Source: Armillaria gallica (lineage: Eukaryota; Basidiomycota; Agaricomycetes; Agaricales; Physalacriaceae). Taken from it: a stretch of 64,000 nucleotides of DNA. Below, one piece after another: positions 1 to 13,658 of the stretch. The stretch covers positions 3,224,001 to 3,288,000 of the forward strand of contig JBANDB010000008.1 of NCBI GenBank assembly GCA_037576215.1, in the 5' to 3' direction. The notes under the pieces are model-generated. The model did no database searches. It had not been told where the DNA came from and saw only the letters and a list, made by a program, of their open reading frames with translations. A program made the position numbers and the translations under genes. Each line of letters starts with the position of its first letter. The first letter of the stretch is position 1.

Positions 1-207
1 CAGAGCCAAGGTGACATACGCGTAGAGTTTTGTGAGAAAAGTGGCCTGGGGCTTGGACTCATTTTTGGGTGTCTGGTGCTGGGACTTTTGGTCGCCACTG
101 GCGGCAGGGTCAGGGAGGTCGTGGTCGTCGTGGTCGTCGATGAGCTGAGAAGGGTATAACATGTTGTTGGGCTGGGAGTAGTGCCTTGGGGGATAGAGGT
201 CGGCCAT
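1..207 (-). CDS. HSF-type DNA-binding transcription factor, N-terminal exon (partial)
   Basis: The ATG is at 207-205 on the minus strand. About 62 residues are readable: an acidic/polar leader (MADLYPPRHYSQ..., then a DDHDDHD run) ending in the KPQATFLTKLYA block that begins helix 1 of a heat-shock-factor type winged-helix domain. A GTATGT donor follows at 19-14, so the rest of the domain lies beyond the window edge after an intron. HSF-family proteins bind nGAAn arrays as trimers, but with only the start of the domain visible I cannot separate Hsf1 from Skn7- or Mga1-like relatives. The gene runs leftward, away from the kinase gene. Confidence 0.7.
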   Translation of the reverse strand, partial: MADLYPPRHYSQPNNMLYPSQLIDDHDDHDLPDPAASGDQKSQHQTPKNESKPQATFLTKLYAYVTLAL

Positions 208-726
208 GAAGGAAAGGGCTAAATATGGAGGAGGGCGAGGAGGGCAGGACGCATCCCGTTATCCCGTTATAACGGTTATAACTTTGAATCCATTTAATCC
301 TTATTATCCAATATCATTAATTATTATTTCATCCAAATTGCCCCAAAAATACAAAATGCGGTGGAGAAAGCACGTTAACCCGTTAGGATCGAGGACGTAA
401 TGATTATGTAATAAGATGAGATCGATCATCTCAGATCCGGCTCACGATGCCGTAACATATACCCAAACTCTGCTCCCTCGGCGCCGAGGTATCACGCTGG
501 TCGCTGCCACTGCCATTGCTGCCATCAGCTCTTCGATACAGAACGTTTGCCAGCGTAGCCAAAGCTCCAAACGCAAAGCCAGCCATCCAAAGCAGCGTAT
601 CACCGTGTTAGCGTAGCCAGTGCGTAGATACAGCACATACCGTATGCATCGCTATCCGTGCCCTGTCTTTCTTGATTCCTCCGTTCCATCCAGTTCCCAT
701 TAGTATATTTAGCAAAACAAAATACT

Positions 727-3126
<2,400 letters not shown>

Positions 3127-6100
3127 CGTTGACCACTGCGAACAGGGTGAGCTCTCAGGGTGCCCTGACCGCACAAATTAAGTCTCTTATTATGTCAGCA
3201 TAAACCGCGCCGACGGCGCCGTGACGCTCGTATGTCTTCCAGTCTTCGTTCATTTCTACAGCTGAGCTGGCGTCGACGAATTCCTGATAAACTGCATATA
3301 TAAATGATATGCGTCTCTTGACCGGTCCGGAGGAACTGGAAGGCAGCTGCTTAACGCGCTCCCGGGCAGAACACAGTTCCCCGATCATTAAATACGCCTG
3401 TAGTAGTAATATGTTGAGCGTGTACTGTCTATCTTCTACTGACTAGGACCGCCCAAAGCATGTAACGGTGTACCGATCGCGCTGACTGAAACAGCGTTTA
3501 CCTGATCAGATACAAGAGTTCGGACAAATATGAGGTCTTACTGGCCTTAATTTGCTATGGGCTTCAAACCGGAGCTGGTCCCAAGTTGTTCAAGCTCATG
3601 ACCTCAAATGCCAAAGGTTGCAACTCATGACACAGTATTACCACGAGCAAGACGCTTGTCGCAGTCATGTATGCTTTGGGCATTTCCCAAACCCCGAAAC
3701 TGCTGATCTCCTGGCGCGGGCTAGATACTGTATCTTTACTGCGTCCGTGTCGCAGTAGCTGCTGTGTCGGCAAGAGGCCCAGAAGGTGCTCGGAAGAGCT
3801 GATTAAGAACAAGAAAATATCACGGTCAGTGGGCAATTTAACATGTGATCCTAAGAAACATTGTTGTCTTGGTAAACGAGAGCCTTCACGGGACTAATCA
3901 GAATTTCACCAGAAACTCGATAATCACATTTGCACATGCAGTAGTACGGATTAGCTGGCCATATGGAGTAACAACTGGAATGTCCCGCGAGTTCCACAAG
4001 GAGTCGGCAGGTCCTAGAACATGCAGATTGATAATCGTGCTGCTCAGGTGTGGTCTCGGTTGCCATTGAGTTCATGGCATCGAATAACGAAGACAATCAC
4101 CAGGATTTGCGACAGCTTCCGTAGCAGAGCGAATTAGCCTGCTAAATTTTCCTATCGGGCTCGCGGCAGGTGGCTCGGAGTTCATAACGAGTATTGGTCG
4201 AGGTTGGGAAGACAACCAAAGTCCATAGAGACGACGACAGCAAAGCGTAGGCATATACTTAGACAAACAAATAGGCGGTGGAGTAGAATTTCCGAAGAAT
4301 AGGCTGCAATGCAAGCTTCACAGTTGGGCAGGGCTGGAGTATCGACAATAATTAGAGTGCGGGCCATCAGCTTCCAAACAAAGACGTCAGTCGAGCCAGG
4401 GTTTCAATCGAAAATTAGGCAGCGCCGGACCTGTCCAAATACAGAAGCCCGACCAGCAAAATATTCGGATAAATGTTAGATTCGTAGCCTGAGGCCCAGG
4501 AACGCTCGCTTTGACACATCGTGAGGAGACTTTACGCGTCATCGACAGCCTGAGAACGATCGCTGAATATTGCAGTTAAATAGAGAGCCGTCCGAAAGAA
4601 GACAAAGAACTTCCATCGGGTCCGGGTCAAGTTTGCTATCCAGGGACGGGCGATGATATGCAAAGAGAATGGACAACGAGGCTCAAGGTCTTGTGGCCGT
4701 AAACCTAGCGTAAGATCGGAGACGAAATTGGTTGAACTGCTGTAAACCATAGGGTAAGTGTCGTCGAGTCGTTATGACGGAAACTGATAGAATGATGGAG
4801 AAGAAGGGTACACGATGTGCAAAATAACGGATGAGCCCGAGGCGAGCACCAGCAGAGGCCTGAAAGTCGCCCAGTTTGGAGTCGAGAAAGTTTGCTGGAT
4901 AACAAGAATAAGCAGCGAAGCCTAACTGCCTGACAGATATATGAAGCGGGCTTAAAAGGCTCTGTCAATGTGGCAATACGAGAAAACAAGGTAGCACAAG
5001 GATCCGGTACGCACTAGCTGCGAACAAAGCCGTTTAGACCATGAGAAAAGGTGCCCTTGCTCCGCATAAAGTGGCCCAGGTAGATCGTACATAGAAGAAA
5101 CTAGAGACGGAGACGGAGACACAAGATGACCTCCTAGTGAGCTGCCGGAAATTTTGGGATCCAAATGCGAAGCCCCACAATAGTTGAAGAGCGGCCAACA
5201 TTGATCAGGGAGATGAACGGGAGAATGTCCTTGACATGATTTACTTACGTGTTTGTGAAGTCGAAGATTAGGTGTGGCGTAAAAGTCATCGTACGACAGA
5301 TGATGCCGGGGAACTTGAATTATGACCGGATTCGGATTTTGTTATTTGGCAGTCCGGAATCGTCAGAAAACGGATACTCGAGATTTTTGTGGTTGAGGGC
5401 GAATGAACAAGCGGTGGCTTGTGTTGAAATTCAAAAGGGGCATAATACTATCACGTGAGACGCATACGTAAAACAAATTCCTATGGCAACTCCTCCGACT
5501 CCTCGACTGTCTAACTTGATTTTGATGCTCCAGGCCCTGTGAAATATGCGATAATCGAGCCACACTTATTCAGTCCCCTCCCTGGACGTGTCGACTTGCA
5601 ACATGTACACGTACACCGTACAGTGGCGCACCTTGAGGTAAGTATTTCGAAAGCGTACTTCACAACCTCAACAAAACAGCCTGGATATTCAATCCTATCA
5701 AATTTACGCGCGGCGCTTGCCACTAAAGTACTGATGAATAGTACTGCCCATCTCTAGCCAGAACCTCATAGATCGGTATTTTCGACATTTATTTTGAATT
5801 GGTATTTTAACGATTGAATATGTTGAAAATCAGCGTATAATGCAGCGTGGACGAACACGATCGCTAATCTTACTGGGAAGATCTCCATTCCTACTCTTCT
5901 TAATGTCTATACTGGAGTTCCTTGGGTACTTGTCCTTGACATCAATTATCTGGCTTCGTTTCTTCCGCCTGAATCTCCCAAGGCCTTCCTTCACTCAGTT
6001 GATGACTGGCCTTAAAGAGGACAACATCTTCTCCGTCGGACGATGTCTATTCCTCTTCGTCGAGAAGCGCGTCCTTCATGGAAACAACAACTGACGCTTT

Positions 6101-9100
6101 GAAGTTTCCCACTGCATATACTCGTTATGGTTCCCTTAGCTTTCTGACATGGAGCTGATCAACACCTCTATACATCCACGAACCGAATCACCCGAAAGTT
6201 GACAACGGCAGTGTTCTTCATCTAATCATGCAGCCCAAACAGTCTGTGTGTTCTCTCCTATCGTCGGAACGGCACGAGGCGGCCTTCTGTCAACGATGGA
6301 GAGTTCCGGGTTTTCTTTGCAATAAACAATTGGGGCTACTGCAGGCTCGAGAGTGCACGAGGCAGATTATAGCCCTTTGAGTGCGAAGGCTCCGTTCGTC
6401 CACTCTATGACCTGCGCTTCAACAGTGCTGGTTGTGCGAACATCAAAAAGAAGGCGCACTTTGACTGAACGAGGCATACAGTATCATGACGAGTCGATCA
6501 ATGCCCCAGACTGATTTACGCACGGATTGTGGCGAGAGAAAGCTGTAGTTTCACCTTAGACACGGCATACAGGTATATTATTGTTTCAAGCAGGAGCTAT
6601 ATTTCTCTATATGTATGATATATCCCCAGTAGTACACCGATTTTCGGTACTGCGTATATACTTGGCGCTCAATGCAAGAGATATAGGCTCTGGTCTCTGT
6701 CTCCTTTCGTAACTTCTACCCATAAAAGAAGGGGCGCATCACGATGCATGCCGGCCGTACATAAATGACTCAACAGAAGGAAATGAGGCTCAAGAGACCT
6801 CGAATAAAGTTCACCCTTATCACCCTGCTGACAGCTGATGGCACAGGGTTGGGGGACATTGTTGTATCATCGTTTGACATTTGAATTTGGTCCAAACAAT
6901 ATGTACCATCAGGACCGACATAAGTACACCGAAATTGTTTCGCTGCGCGTCCGTACTGTAAATTACCGGTCCGGGTCAAGCCACAGGACTAAGATCTTCA
7001 GTGGCGCAATCGGATGCCGCAGGCCAGATACCGTATTGTCCATGCCCTCTCCGACCTTCGCTGGTTCTGTGGCATGTCAATTCTAAAATGGATACATCAT
7101 TGACTGCTTATCAAGTTCAAACCTAACGGCGAAACAAAAGACGCCGCGCAGGGCTGCTACTGGACGAACGAACTTGATGAAAACCGTGCAAAATCATACA
7201 AGTAGTCCAAATAGGGCTTGAACTGAAGACTGATTATCAGCGGATGCGTTATTCCCCTCAGAGCATATTCCAAGAATAATCATTTGAGCCACAAGGGACC
7301 AGAACACCAGGTCTGTGTACACCTATGTACCCTCTCACCGCATTTGCGAAGTCCATATGAACGGGAGAATGTCTTCTGACATTTACGCTTCCGTAATGTG
7401 GGCGTAGGGTGGCGTCGAGTGGACAGAAGTAGACCCATGAAGAGGTCGCATCACAACTGTCGCAAGGACTGGACGGCCATTGGAATACCATGACACAATC
7501 GTCGAGGAATGATCATCAGATATGAGTATAAGTACTAGAAGTGACGTCAACACTTGTGGGAAATTCCAGGGAAGTGGATAGAGGGTGCGACGAACCGAAA
7601 TGGATACCAGCGAGTGTGAGAAACTTGGATCATGCCTTGAATTTGGTTAGAATTCTGGACAAAGGTCAACTCGTTGCCGCACCGCTAATCCGTGAAGGGA
7701 TTGGGAGGAGAGTAGCCGTAACTCGCGGTCATGCATCGGCGTTTACGGCTTCAGCAAATGACGCCACTACTCAGGATAGACACGGGACAGCCTATAACCT
7801 CGCCTCGTATGTTATTTCCATTTCCGTAACGACCGGCAATTGTCCTGAGCGTACAATGTGAACGAGGTATGGCGAAGAAATTTCGTTTTGACTATGCGTA
7901 CGACATTTCGGCGGAGGAGGTATAAGGAAAGGAACGAGAATGCCGGATGCCCGAAAACCCGTGGATAATCGTATAATTCCAGGAAACCACGGTTAATATT
8001 CACCTGAGCCTAGAACACAACTTGCCGCTGATCCAATACACGCATTTGGAAGAAATAGTATAAGTAGGCATGGTCTCCGACTGCGATGATAAAGCGCCAT
8101 GGCCGACTTAGTGGTTGTCTGAGCGGAACGATGGCGACCCTGTGTGCAAAGAAGACAGGAAGAAGCGTAAGTAGGAAATGTTCGTTTTCATCAGAGGTAT
8201 ATTCGGATTCTGCGGCAATGTCCCATGGGAGCTCTAATGTGCATTGCTATCATGGGAAACGGGAAACACTTAGCATATGAGCCGCTGCTGTCATCATATT
8301 CAGAGTGACGGCATTCACTCCTGGACATATCGACCCAGATATTACCCACGCAAGATCCTGTCTATCAAATTCGAAGGACACGAAGCGATACAAACAGCCA
8401 GCGACTTCTTCACTGGGCGGAACACTGCGATGTCAGTGAGTGCCGGTGAAGAAATACCTCGGCCGGCTATTCAATACTTTAATGGAGACAGTTGAGAAGC
8501 GCCAGAGACCATGACTTATTTTGATTCAGCATCTGATTGAGAGCGCTTACTTGGAAAATGTAATTTGGACCCACAAGCCAAGGAAGTGACAAGGATCTAA
8601 TCCTCCGTGTTCATCTCCAGCTTACAGGTAGGGTGGATGCAGGGCAGGGTAGCCAGCAGTAGTACAGTCGGCAGCTTCAATGTTGGCCGATGTACGCACA
8701 ACGTGAAACCCGGAAATTGTGAGATGAACAGTAAAGTGTACCTAAAGACGTTCGGTCAGACCGGCTGCGAGATGTAGCAGGGTAGTCGGCGTCCGACTCG
8801 AAGGACACGGACCATGACAAGCAGAGTCGAGAAACTCGGATTCTGGGGGCGCTGGCAAGAAGGAAGACGAGGACGCGTCAACGCTCGCCGGTGTCTTAAA
8901 GACGGTTGTCACCGGAGATAGATGCAAGCGCAGGAGTGCTAGAAAGGTCTAGCAATTCTAAGTCTTACTTGACTTCGAGACGTGTCTCCGGAGGGTCAAC
9001 AAGCGAACGCATTCCGCACTGAAGACGCGATGAACGCGTCGTGCTGTGATGTATGGCCGATAAAGAACTGGACGGAAGTGAGTAAGCAAAAGCTTTACAT

Positions 9101-9724
9101 GAAATTGGCTTGCCGCAAGGGTAACGATTCCCGACCTTGATGTATGATGGCATGGGGGAAGGAAGACGCGAGGTGGGTGGCTTTGTACGGAGTTGAGTGC
9201 CTAGATAGTAGCTGGTCTGATAAAAATTTATATCGCCATCAGAAACATGACGGCGCATGCTTGGGTAACACAGGCGGTGGGAACGGGAATAAGAGTAATA
9301 CACAGAAACGTGTTGGCGTCCGGGCGCTTTCAGTGGTGACAAGAACGACTGCTCGAGGCAATGATACAGAGAGGTAAAGAGGAAGTTTCCTTGATAACTG
9401 CCGAAAACATACCACGGAAGATCTAAACCGAACCGGAGCGGATGTCCGGACGGCAGGGTGCCGGTAACAAACCGATGAATACGGAAATGACAAAAAATCG
9501 ACCAGGTTCATCTCAGCGACTGCTATGTGCACGGGTTTTTCGATATCTAATTGCTCAATTCATGCACTTACGCCGCCCAGTATTTAAAGGCAAAAGTTAT
9601 CATTACCTTGGATATAGGGAGGCATCCCTTCTCTGTGCTCGCTCGGCCGCCTGTCCCGCCTCTGTTTTTCGCCCCCCTTTCTATCCACTGATACGCGATA
9701 ATAACCGGATACACTGCGACGTCC
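3127..9724. other. 6.6 kb stretch without a supportable gene
   Basis: No open frame here exceeds about 125 codons and none matches a family I know. Weak coding-like patches are the minus frame 3155-3388 (ATG, 77 codons), about 4530-5164 minus (an ATG at 5164 followed by short open stretches without clean splice joins) and 7541-7861 plus. A 17-bp word (ATGAACGGGAGAATGTC) occurs exactly at 5213 and 7357. TATA-like AT-rich words near 6600-6660 could belong to non-coding transcripts. The last few hundred bases should hold the promoter of the transporter at 9725. The stretch could be decayed genes, long non-coding RNA or old repeat remnants; the sequence alone does not decide. Confidence 0.5.
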
Positions 9725-12473
9725 ATGACCCAAATTTTGCCCTCTGATACGAGACCACTGCTCGATGAAACCCCACCTTCCTACTCAACTATCACACAGC
9801 GTGACTGCGATGACGTCGTTTCGCTTGCGTCCGATTCGGCCTGCGAACTTGTACCTGCGCCCGCCTTGAACAAATTTTCGCGAGCAGATACCATCTGGAT
9901 TCTCGCTGGGCTATGGAGTGCCGTTTTCTTGGGCGCTTTGGACGGTTCAGTTGATGCCGTTACTATGAATAGCGGTACCTAACGCGTCGTTAAATTAGGG
10001 ACCGTTGTGGCGACTCTCTTGACGCCCATCGGGAGTCACTTCAACAAATCCAACCAATCGTCTTACATTGGGACTGCATACCTGTTGTCTGTTTGTTGCT
10101 TCACGCCGCTATATGGTACGTTTGATCCCCTGCATCTCCAGAAGTCCTGCGAATCCTAAATAGGTCGACTCTCTGATATCTTGGGCCGCAAGGGAGCAAT
10201 GTTGTTGGCCCTATCATTGTTTGGTGCGTCACGCTTAATTTACGCTGTCACTGAAACCAGATCTTTACGATTTCCCTTCTAGGATCGGGAACTATTTTCT
10301 GTGGAATGGCTCCTTCTATGGAAGCGCTGATAGCTGCGCGCGCTGTAGCGGGAATGGGAGGCGGAGGGTGAGTCGTACATATTGTAGCGCCCGTTCCGCT
10401 GACACAGATTCTTTCGCTATTCAGTGTGATGACCGGTGAGTATAATAGCGACTCTTCATTGTTCCGGATCCTCATCTTCTTCAGTTTCTAGCATAGTAGT
10501 AACAGATTTGATCCCCTTGCAAGTCTTTCCGTTCATTGAACCGTTCCTGATCTGATCTGTTAATGAAGAAAACAACGAGGCCTATACCAGGGGATGGCAA
10601 ATATGTAAGTCTCTGTCATGAACGATGGGCGATCCCTCTCTGATGTCAAGGAAGCCTTTTCGGCCTTGGCGCAGGGATAGGCGGGCCTCTCGGTGGATGG
10701 ATCAACGACGCGTTCGGATGGTAGCTTGTCTCTACGTCGTTCCTTGCATCTCTTGACTTAGTTTCTGTTACAGGCAAGCCGCTTTTTACTTCCAAGTGAG
10801 CTGAAACACGCCTTCAACTCAGTGGCAGTGCCTAACGGTTCGATTAGACACCGCTCCTTCTATTTAGCTTCATTCTGGTGTCAGTGAAGGTAAACATCCA
10901 GCTGCCGTACGAGATACAGAACCAGACTCTATACGAGAAACTCCGCCGCATCGATGGCATGGGTTCTTTGACTCTCGTCGGTACCGTGGGCTGCTTGCTT
11001 CTTGGATTCAGTCTGAAGACGACAGAAGAAATGCCTTGGTCTCATCCGATCGTATACGGTCTCTTCATCGCCAGCGCTGTTTTTGGAGTGTTGTTCATTC
11101 TTGTGGAGAAGTATTGGTCACCATATCCTGTCATGCCTCTCCGTTTGATAACACAAAGAACCCCGCTTTCCGTATCAATAGCCAATCTGTTTGGCAGCAT
11201 GGCCGCGTTTTCAATGGTAATCTATCTTTTCGTTATATCGAGTTGTCAACTGACCCTCATTAATATCAAAGCTCTACAATATCCCATTGGTACGCCTTTT
11301 ATCCTCACATAATCACTCCGAGCCTCAAGGAAGAACATGACTGCACAGTATTTCTCAGCAGTTCGGCTTTATTCAGCCACAGAGTCTGGTTCGTGCCTCA
11401 TTTCTTTCCAAATACATCCTCACGGAACACCCCACTCACGCTGTTTTCACCTTGCGTTCAGGGTTACACCTACTCCCCCACTCCGTGAGTCAATGGATAT
11501 CTCCGGCGTGCCAAGCGCCTTACGCCTTACACTACAGTTTGCTATCTCGACGGGAAGTCTGTTCGCAGGATGGTACGCGCTTCTCCACTTTCGTAACCCT
11601 CTGCTTCCTAACGGCAGCCCAGGGTTATGCGTAGAACCGGCAAATTGTACACGCTGACTCTAGCATCGTCTGCGATGACACTGGTGGCCAGCGTGCTAGT
11701 TCTTTTCTGGAACGACTCGTCCTCTACGTTTCATCTATGGTTGGACATTGTCCCGCAAGGATTCGGCATGGCGAGTCTTATCACCAGTACACTCATTGTT
11801 CGTCCGGTCCTCCTAATTTATTGCAGAGATTAAATCTACTTCCTTGTCTAGGCCATGATTGCAGGGGTTTTCAAAGAGGACATGGCTGTCGCAACAGGAA
11901 GCAGGTCTTCTTGAATTCCTTTTACCCGCTATCGCTGACCTCGTATAGTAACTTATCTATTTCGGACCACTGGTCAGGTTCTAGGTGTCAGCTTGAGTGG
12001 GGCGATATTGCAGGCAATTCTGCTCCACCAACTACGGGTGCGTATTCAAGGCCCTGGCTCAGCGGAGGTCAGTAAACACCATAATTTGATAAAGCGCCCT
12101 GGGCACTCATGGAACGTTTTCCTTTAACTTAGATCATTAATGAGATCCGGTACGTCGCGTCTAATTGCTTTTGGAAAGAGGTTATTCAATCAGATCCCAG
12201 TCATTCTACGGCTATTATACCCACCCTTGAGCCTCAGTTATTTGAAGCCGCAGTCCACTCCTACGCAGACGCCTTACGCGTTGTATTTATCTGTCAAGCC
12301 GCTTGGAACTTTATGGCATTCCTAGCATGTCTTCCAATACAAGAAAATCATCTACCGTGAGTGATATGATGATGTTCCATTGTAGTAACTGACTGCCTTC
12401 GAACAGCGGAACCGCCGAGGAGCAGGAACAACATTACCGAAACCAAAGCAATTGTGATACGTTGGATAACTAA
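9725..12473 (+). CDS. MFS transporter, 14-TMS drug/basic amino acid type (VBA/Fnx1-like)
   Basis: A multi-exon major facilitator. The cytosolic N-terminus (MTQILPSDTRPLLDE...) precedes TM1 with the family motif GLWSAVFLGALDGTVVATLL. Next come the motif A loop LYGRLSDILGRKGAM, TM4-5 with ARAVAGMGGGG, and the PLGGWINDAFGW block. The second half ends near FQLQ-free tail residues ...QSNCDTLDN before TAA at 12471. TM segments LLLFSFILV, GCLLLGFSL, SAVFGVLFILV, MASLITSTLI and LGVSLSGAIL are readable across joins. About 15 short introns; two have GC donors (10519-10568 and 11901-11948), and two internal exons are tiny (11 nt at 10425-10435, 18 nt at 11272-11289). Relatives export drugs or load basic amino acids into vacuoles; the substrate here is not predictable. 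No disabling change was found in the conserved frame. Confidence 0.85.
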
Positions 12474-12681
12474 ATAATTCACGAAGCAATATTGTATTAT
12501 TTAGATGCAGTAACTCCACAAAAATATAACAAAAACTGAATTTTAACCGGCGACGCGTTTTAATCAGGTTGTCCGCTCAAACACTGACAGAGAAGAATGG
12601 ATGGACAGCGTCACATTCGGATAGGTAGGATGAAGTTTATTGGACGCTTTTCTGCTTCTCCTGTTCTAAAGGATGTTTCGT

Positions 12682-12933
12682 TCAATGACTCTGACACGTC
12701 GGGTCCTTCTCCTCTATCCACCTTCTCGGCCGTTTGGCGACCACCACTTTCCCCGTCAATTGTACTGTATCCACTCCACTGTCCGCAAAACGGCTTTTAT
12801 CGGGTCGAACTGGGCAAGGTAGGAGATTTGACGCCGACACGGTGAGGATTGTCGCAGCAGCCGTGGCACCAAAAATCGAGGAGAGGAAAGTACGACGTTG
12901 TGTAAATCTCAGTGCCCTGTATAAAGCTGGCAT
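12682..12933 (-). CDS. Small basic protein with probable mitochondrial targeting sequence
   Basis: A single-exon 83-codon frame from ATG at 12933 to TGA at 12682. The N-terminus MPALYRALRFTQRRTFLSS is Arg-rich and free of acidic residues, as in mitochondrial presequences. A hydrophobic stretch (SIFGATAAATILTVSASNLL) follows, then a Cys-Pro/Arg block (LPCPVRPDKSRFADS) and a conserved-looking KRPRRWIEEK near the C-terminus. I have an impression of similar short fungal proteins but cannot name the family. It is divergent from mitochondrial uS14 across 231 bp, which supports a mitochondrial role by context only. The plus-strand frames across the same DNA look like shadows. Confidence 0.5.
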   Translation of the reverse strand: MPALYRALRFTQRRTFLSSIFGATAAATILTVSASNLLPCPVRPDKSRFADSGVDTVQLTGKVVVAKRPRRWIEEKDPTCQSH

Positions 12934-13164
12934 CCTACAGCAAAATCAGAAAAAGTGTGAACACAAGAGATTGAGTGTCCTACCCATAGCCAAAGTGCAA
13001 AGCTCTAGTGAGAGTCGTATTTCGAATCTCAACAGCAGATGCGTCGACGCTGATTGCTCGTCGTGGTGCGGGAAAATGTTTCTTTGATCCGGTCCTGGCC
13101 GAGCCATTTTGCGCATTGGTTGTGTTTGGCACGGGCTTTCCTTCTCTCTCTTCCATCGTCCACT

Positions 13165-13528
13165 ATGCCCGCCTACAGTAATGCGCGGGTCATTCGCGAC
13201 ATAAAGGCGCGCAATGGTGTTCGAGTTAACGAACTTGCTCGTCGAGCCTACCTCTACGTGTCTCGGAACCAGTCTCTGCCTGCTCAGGTTCGCCACCAGG
13301 CCCAGCTCCAGCTCAACACCTTTGGAAAATACACGCGTCCTTCGACGGTCAAAAATCGTTGCTACGAGACGGGGCGGGGGCGAGGGATCATGAGCGAATT
13401 TGCTTTGTGTAGAGTGAGTACGCATTTTCACAGCAAACAGTTCCATGTTCTGAAAAGTATATAAGTTTCAATTCCGCCAGCAAGCGCTCGCGGGAAATCT
13501 CAATGGTGTAAAGAAAGCATCATGGTAA
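13165..13528 (+). CDS. MRP2: Mitochondrial small-subunit ribosomal protein uS14m
   Basis: Two exons (13165-13413 and 13466-13528) with a 52-bp intron give 103 aa. Family blocks are clear: RRAYLYVSRNQSLP, VRHQAQLQLNTFGKYTRP, then KNRCYETGRGRG followed by FALCRFQFRQQAL and the C-terminal KKASW. The protein binds the 3' domain of the mitochondrial small rRNA. The length is close to fungal uS14m (about 100-115 aa). The start at 13165 is chosen because upstream in-frame residues have no methionine and do not resemble the family. It shares a divergent intergenic segment with the small protein at 12682-12933. Confidence 0.9.
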
Positions 13529-13658
13529 CTTCCTCTTCATAGGCAGTACCCAGGTATGAATACAATTTTAATTGGTTATCGAGTACTTAAACAATCCGTA
13601 GGACGGATGCTATTAACAATGGTACAGAGCTGCACCTGATCATAATCTAGGAAACTTT

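Noticed and set aside
5213..7373. 17-bp exact repeat (5213 and 7357)
   Set aside because: One such match is not far from chance in 64 kb and the flanks align only weakly; not enough for a repeat family.
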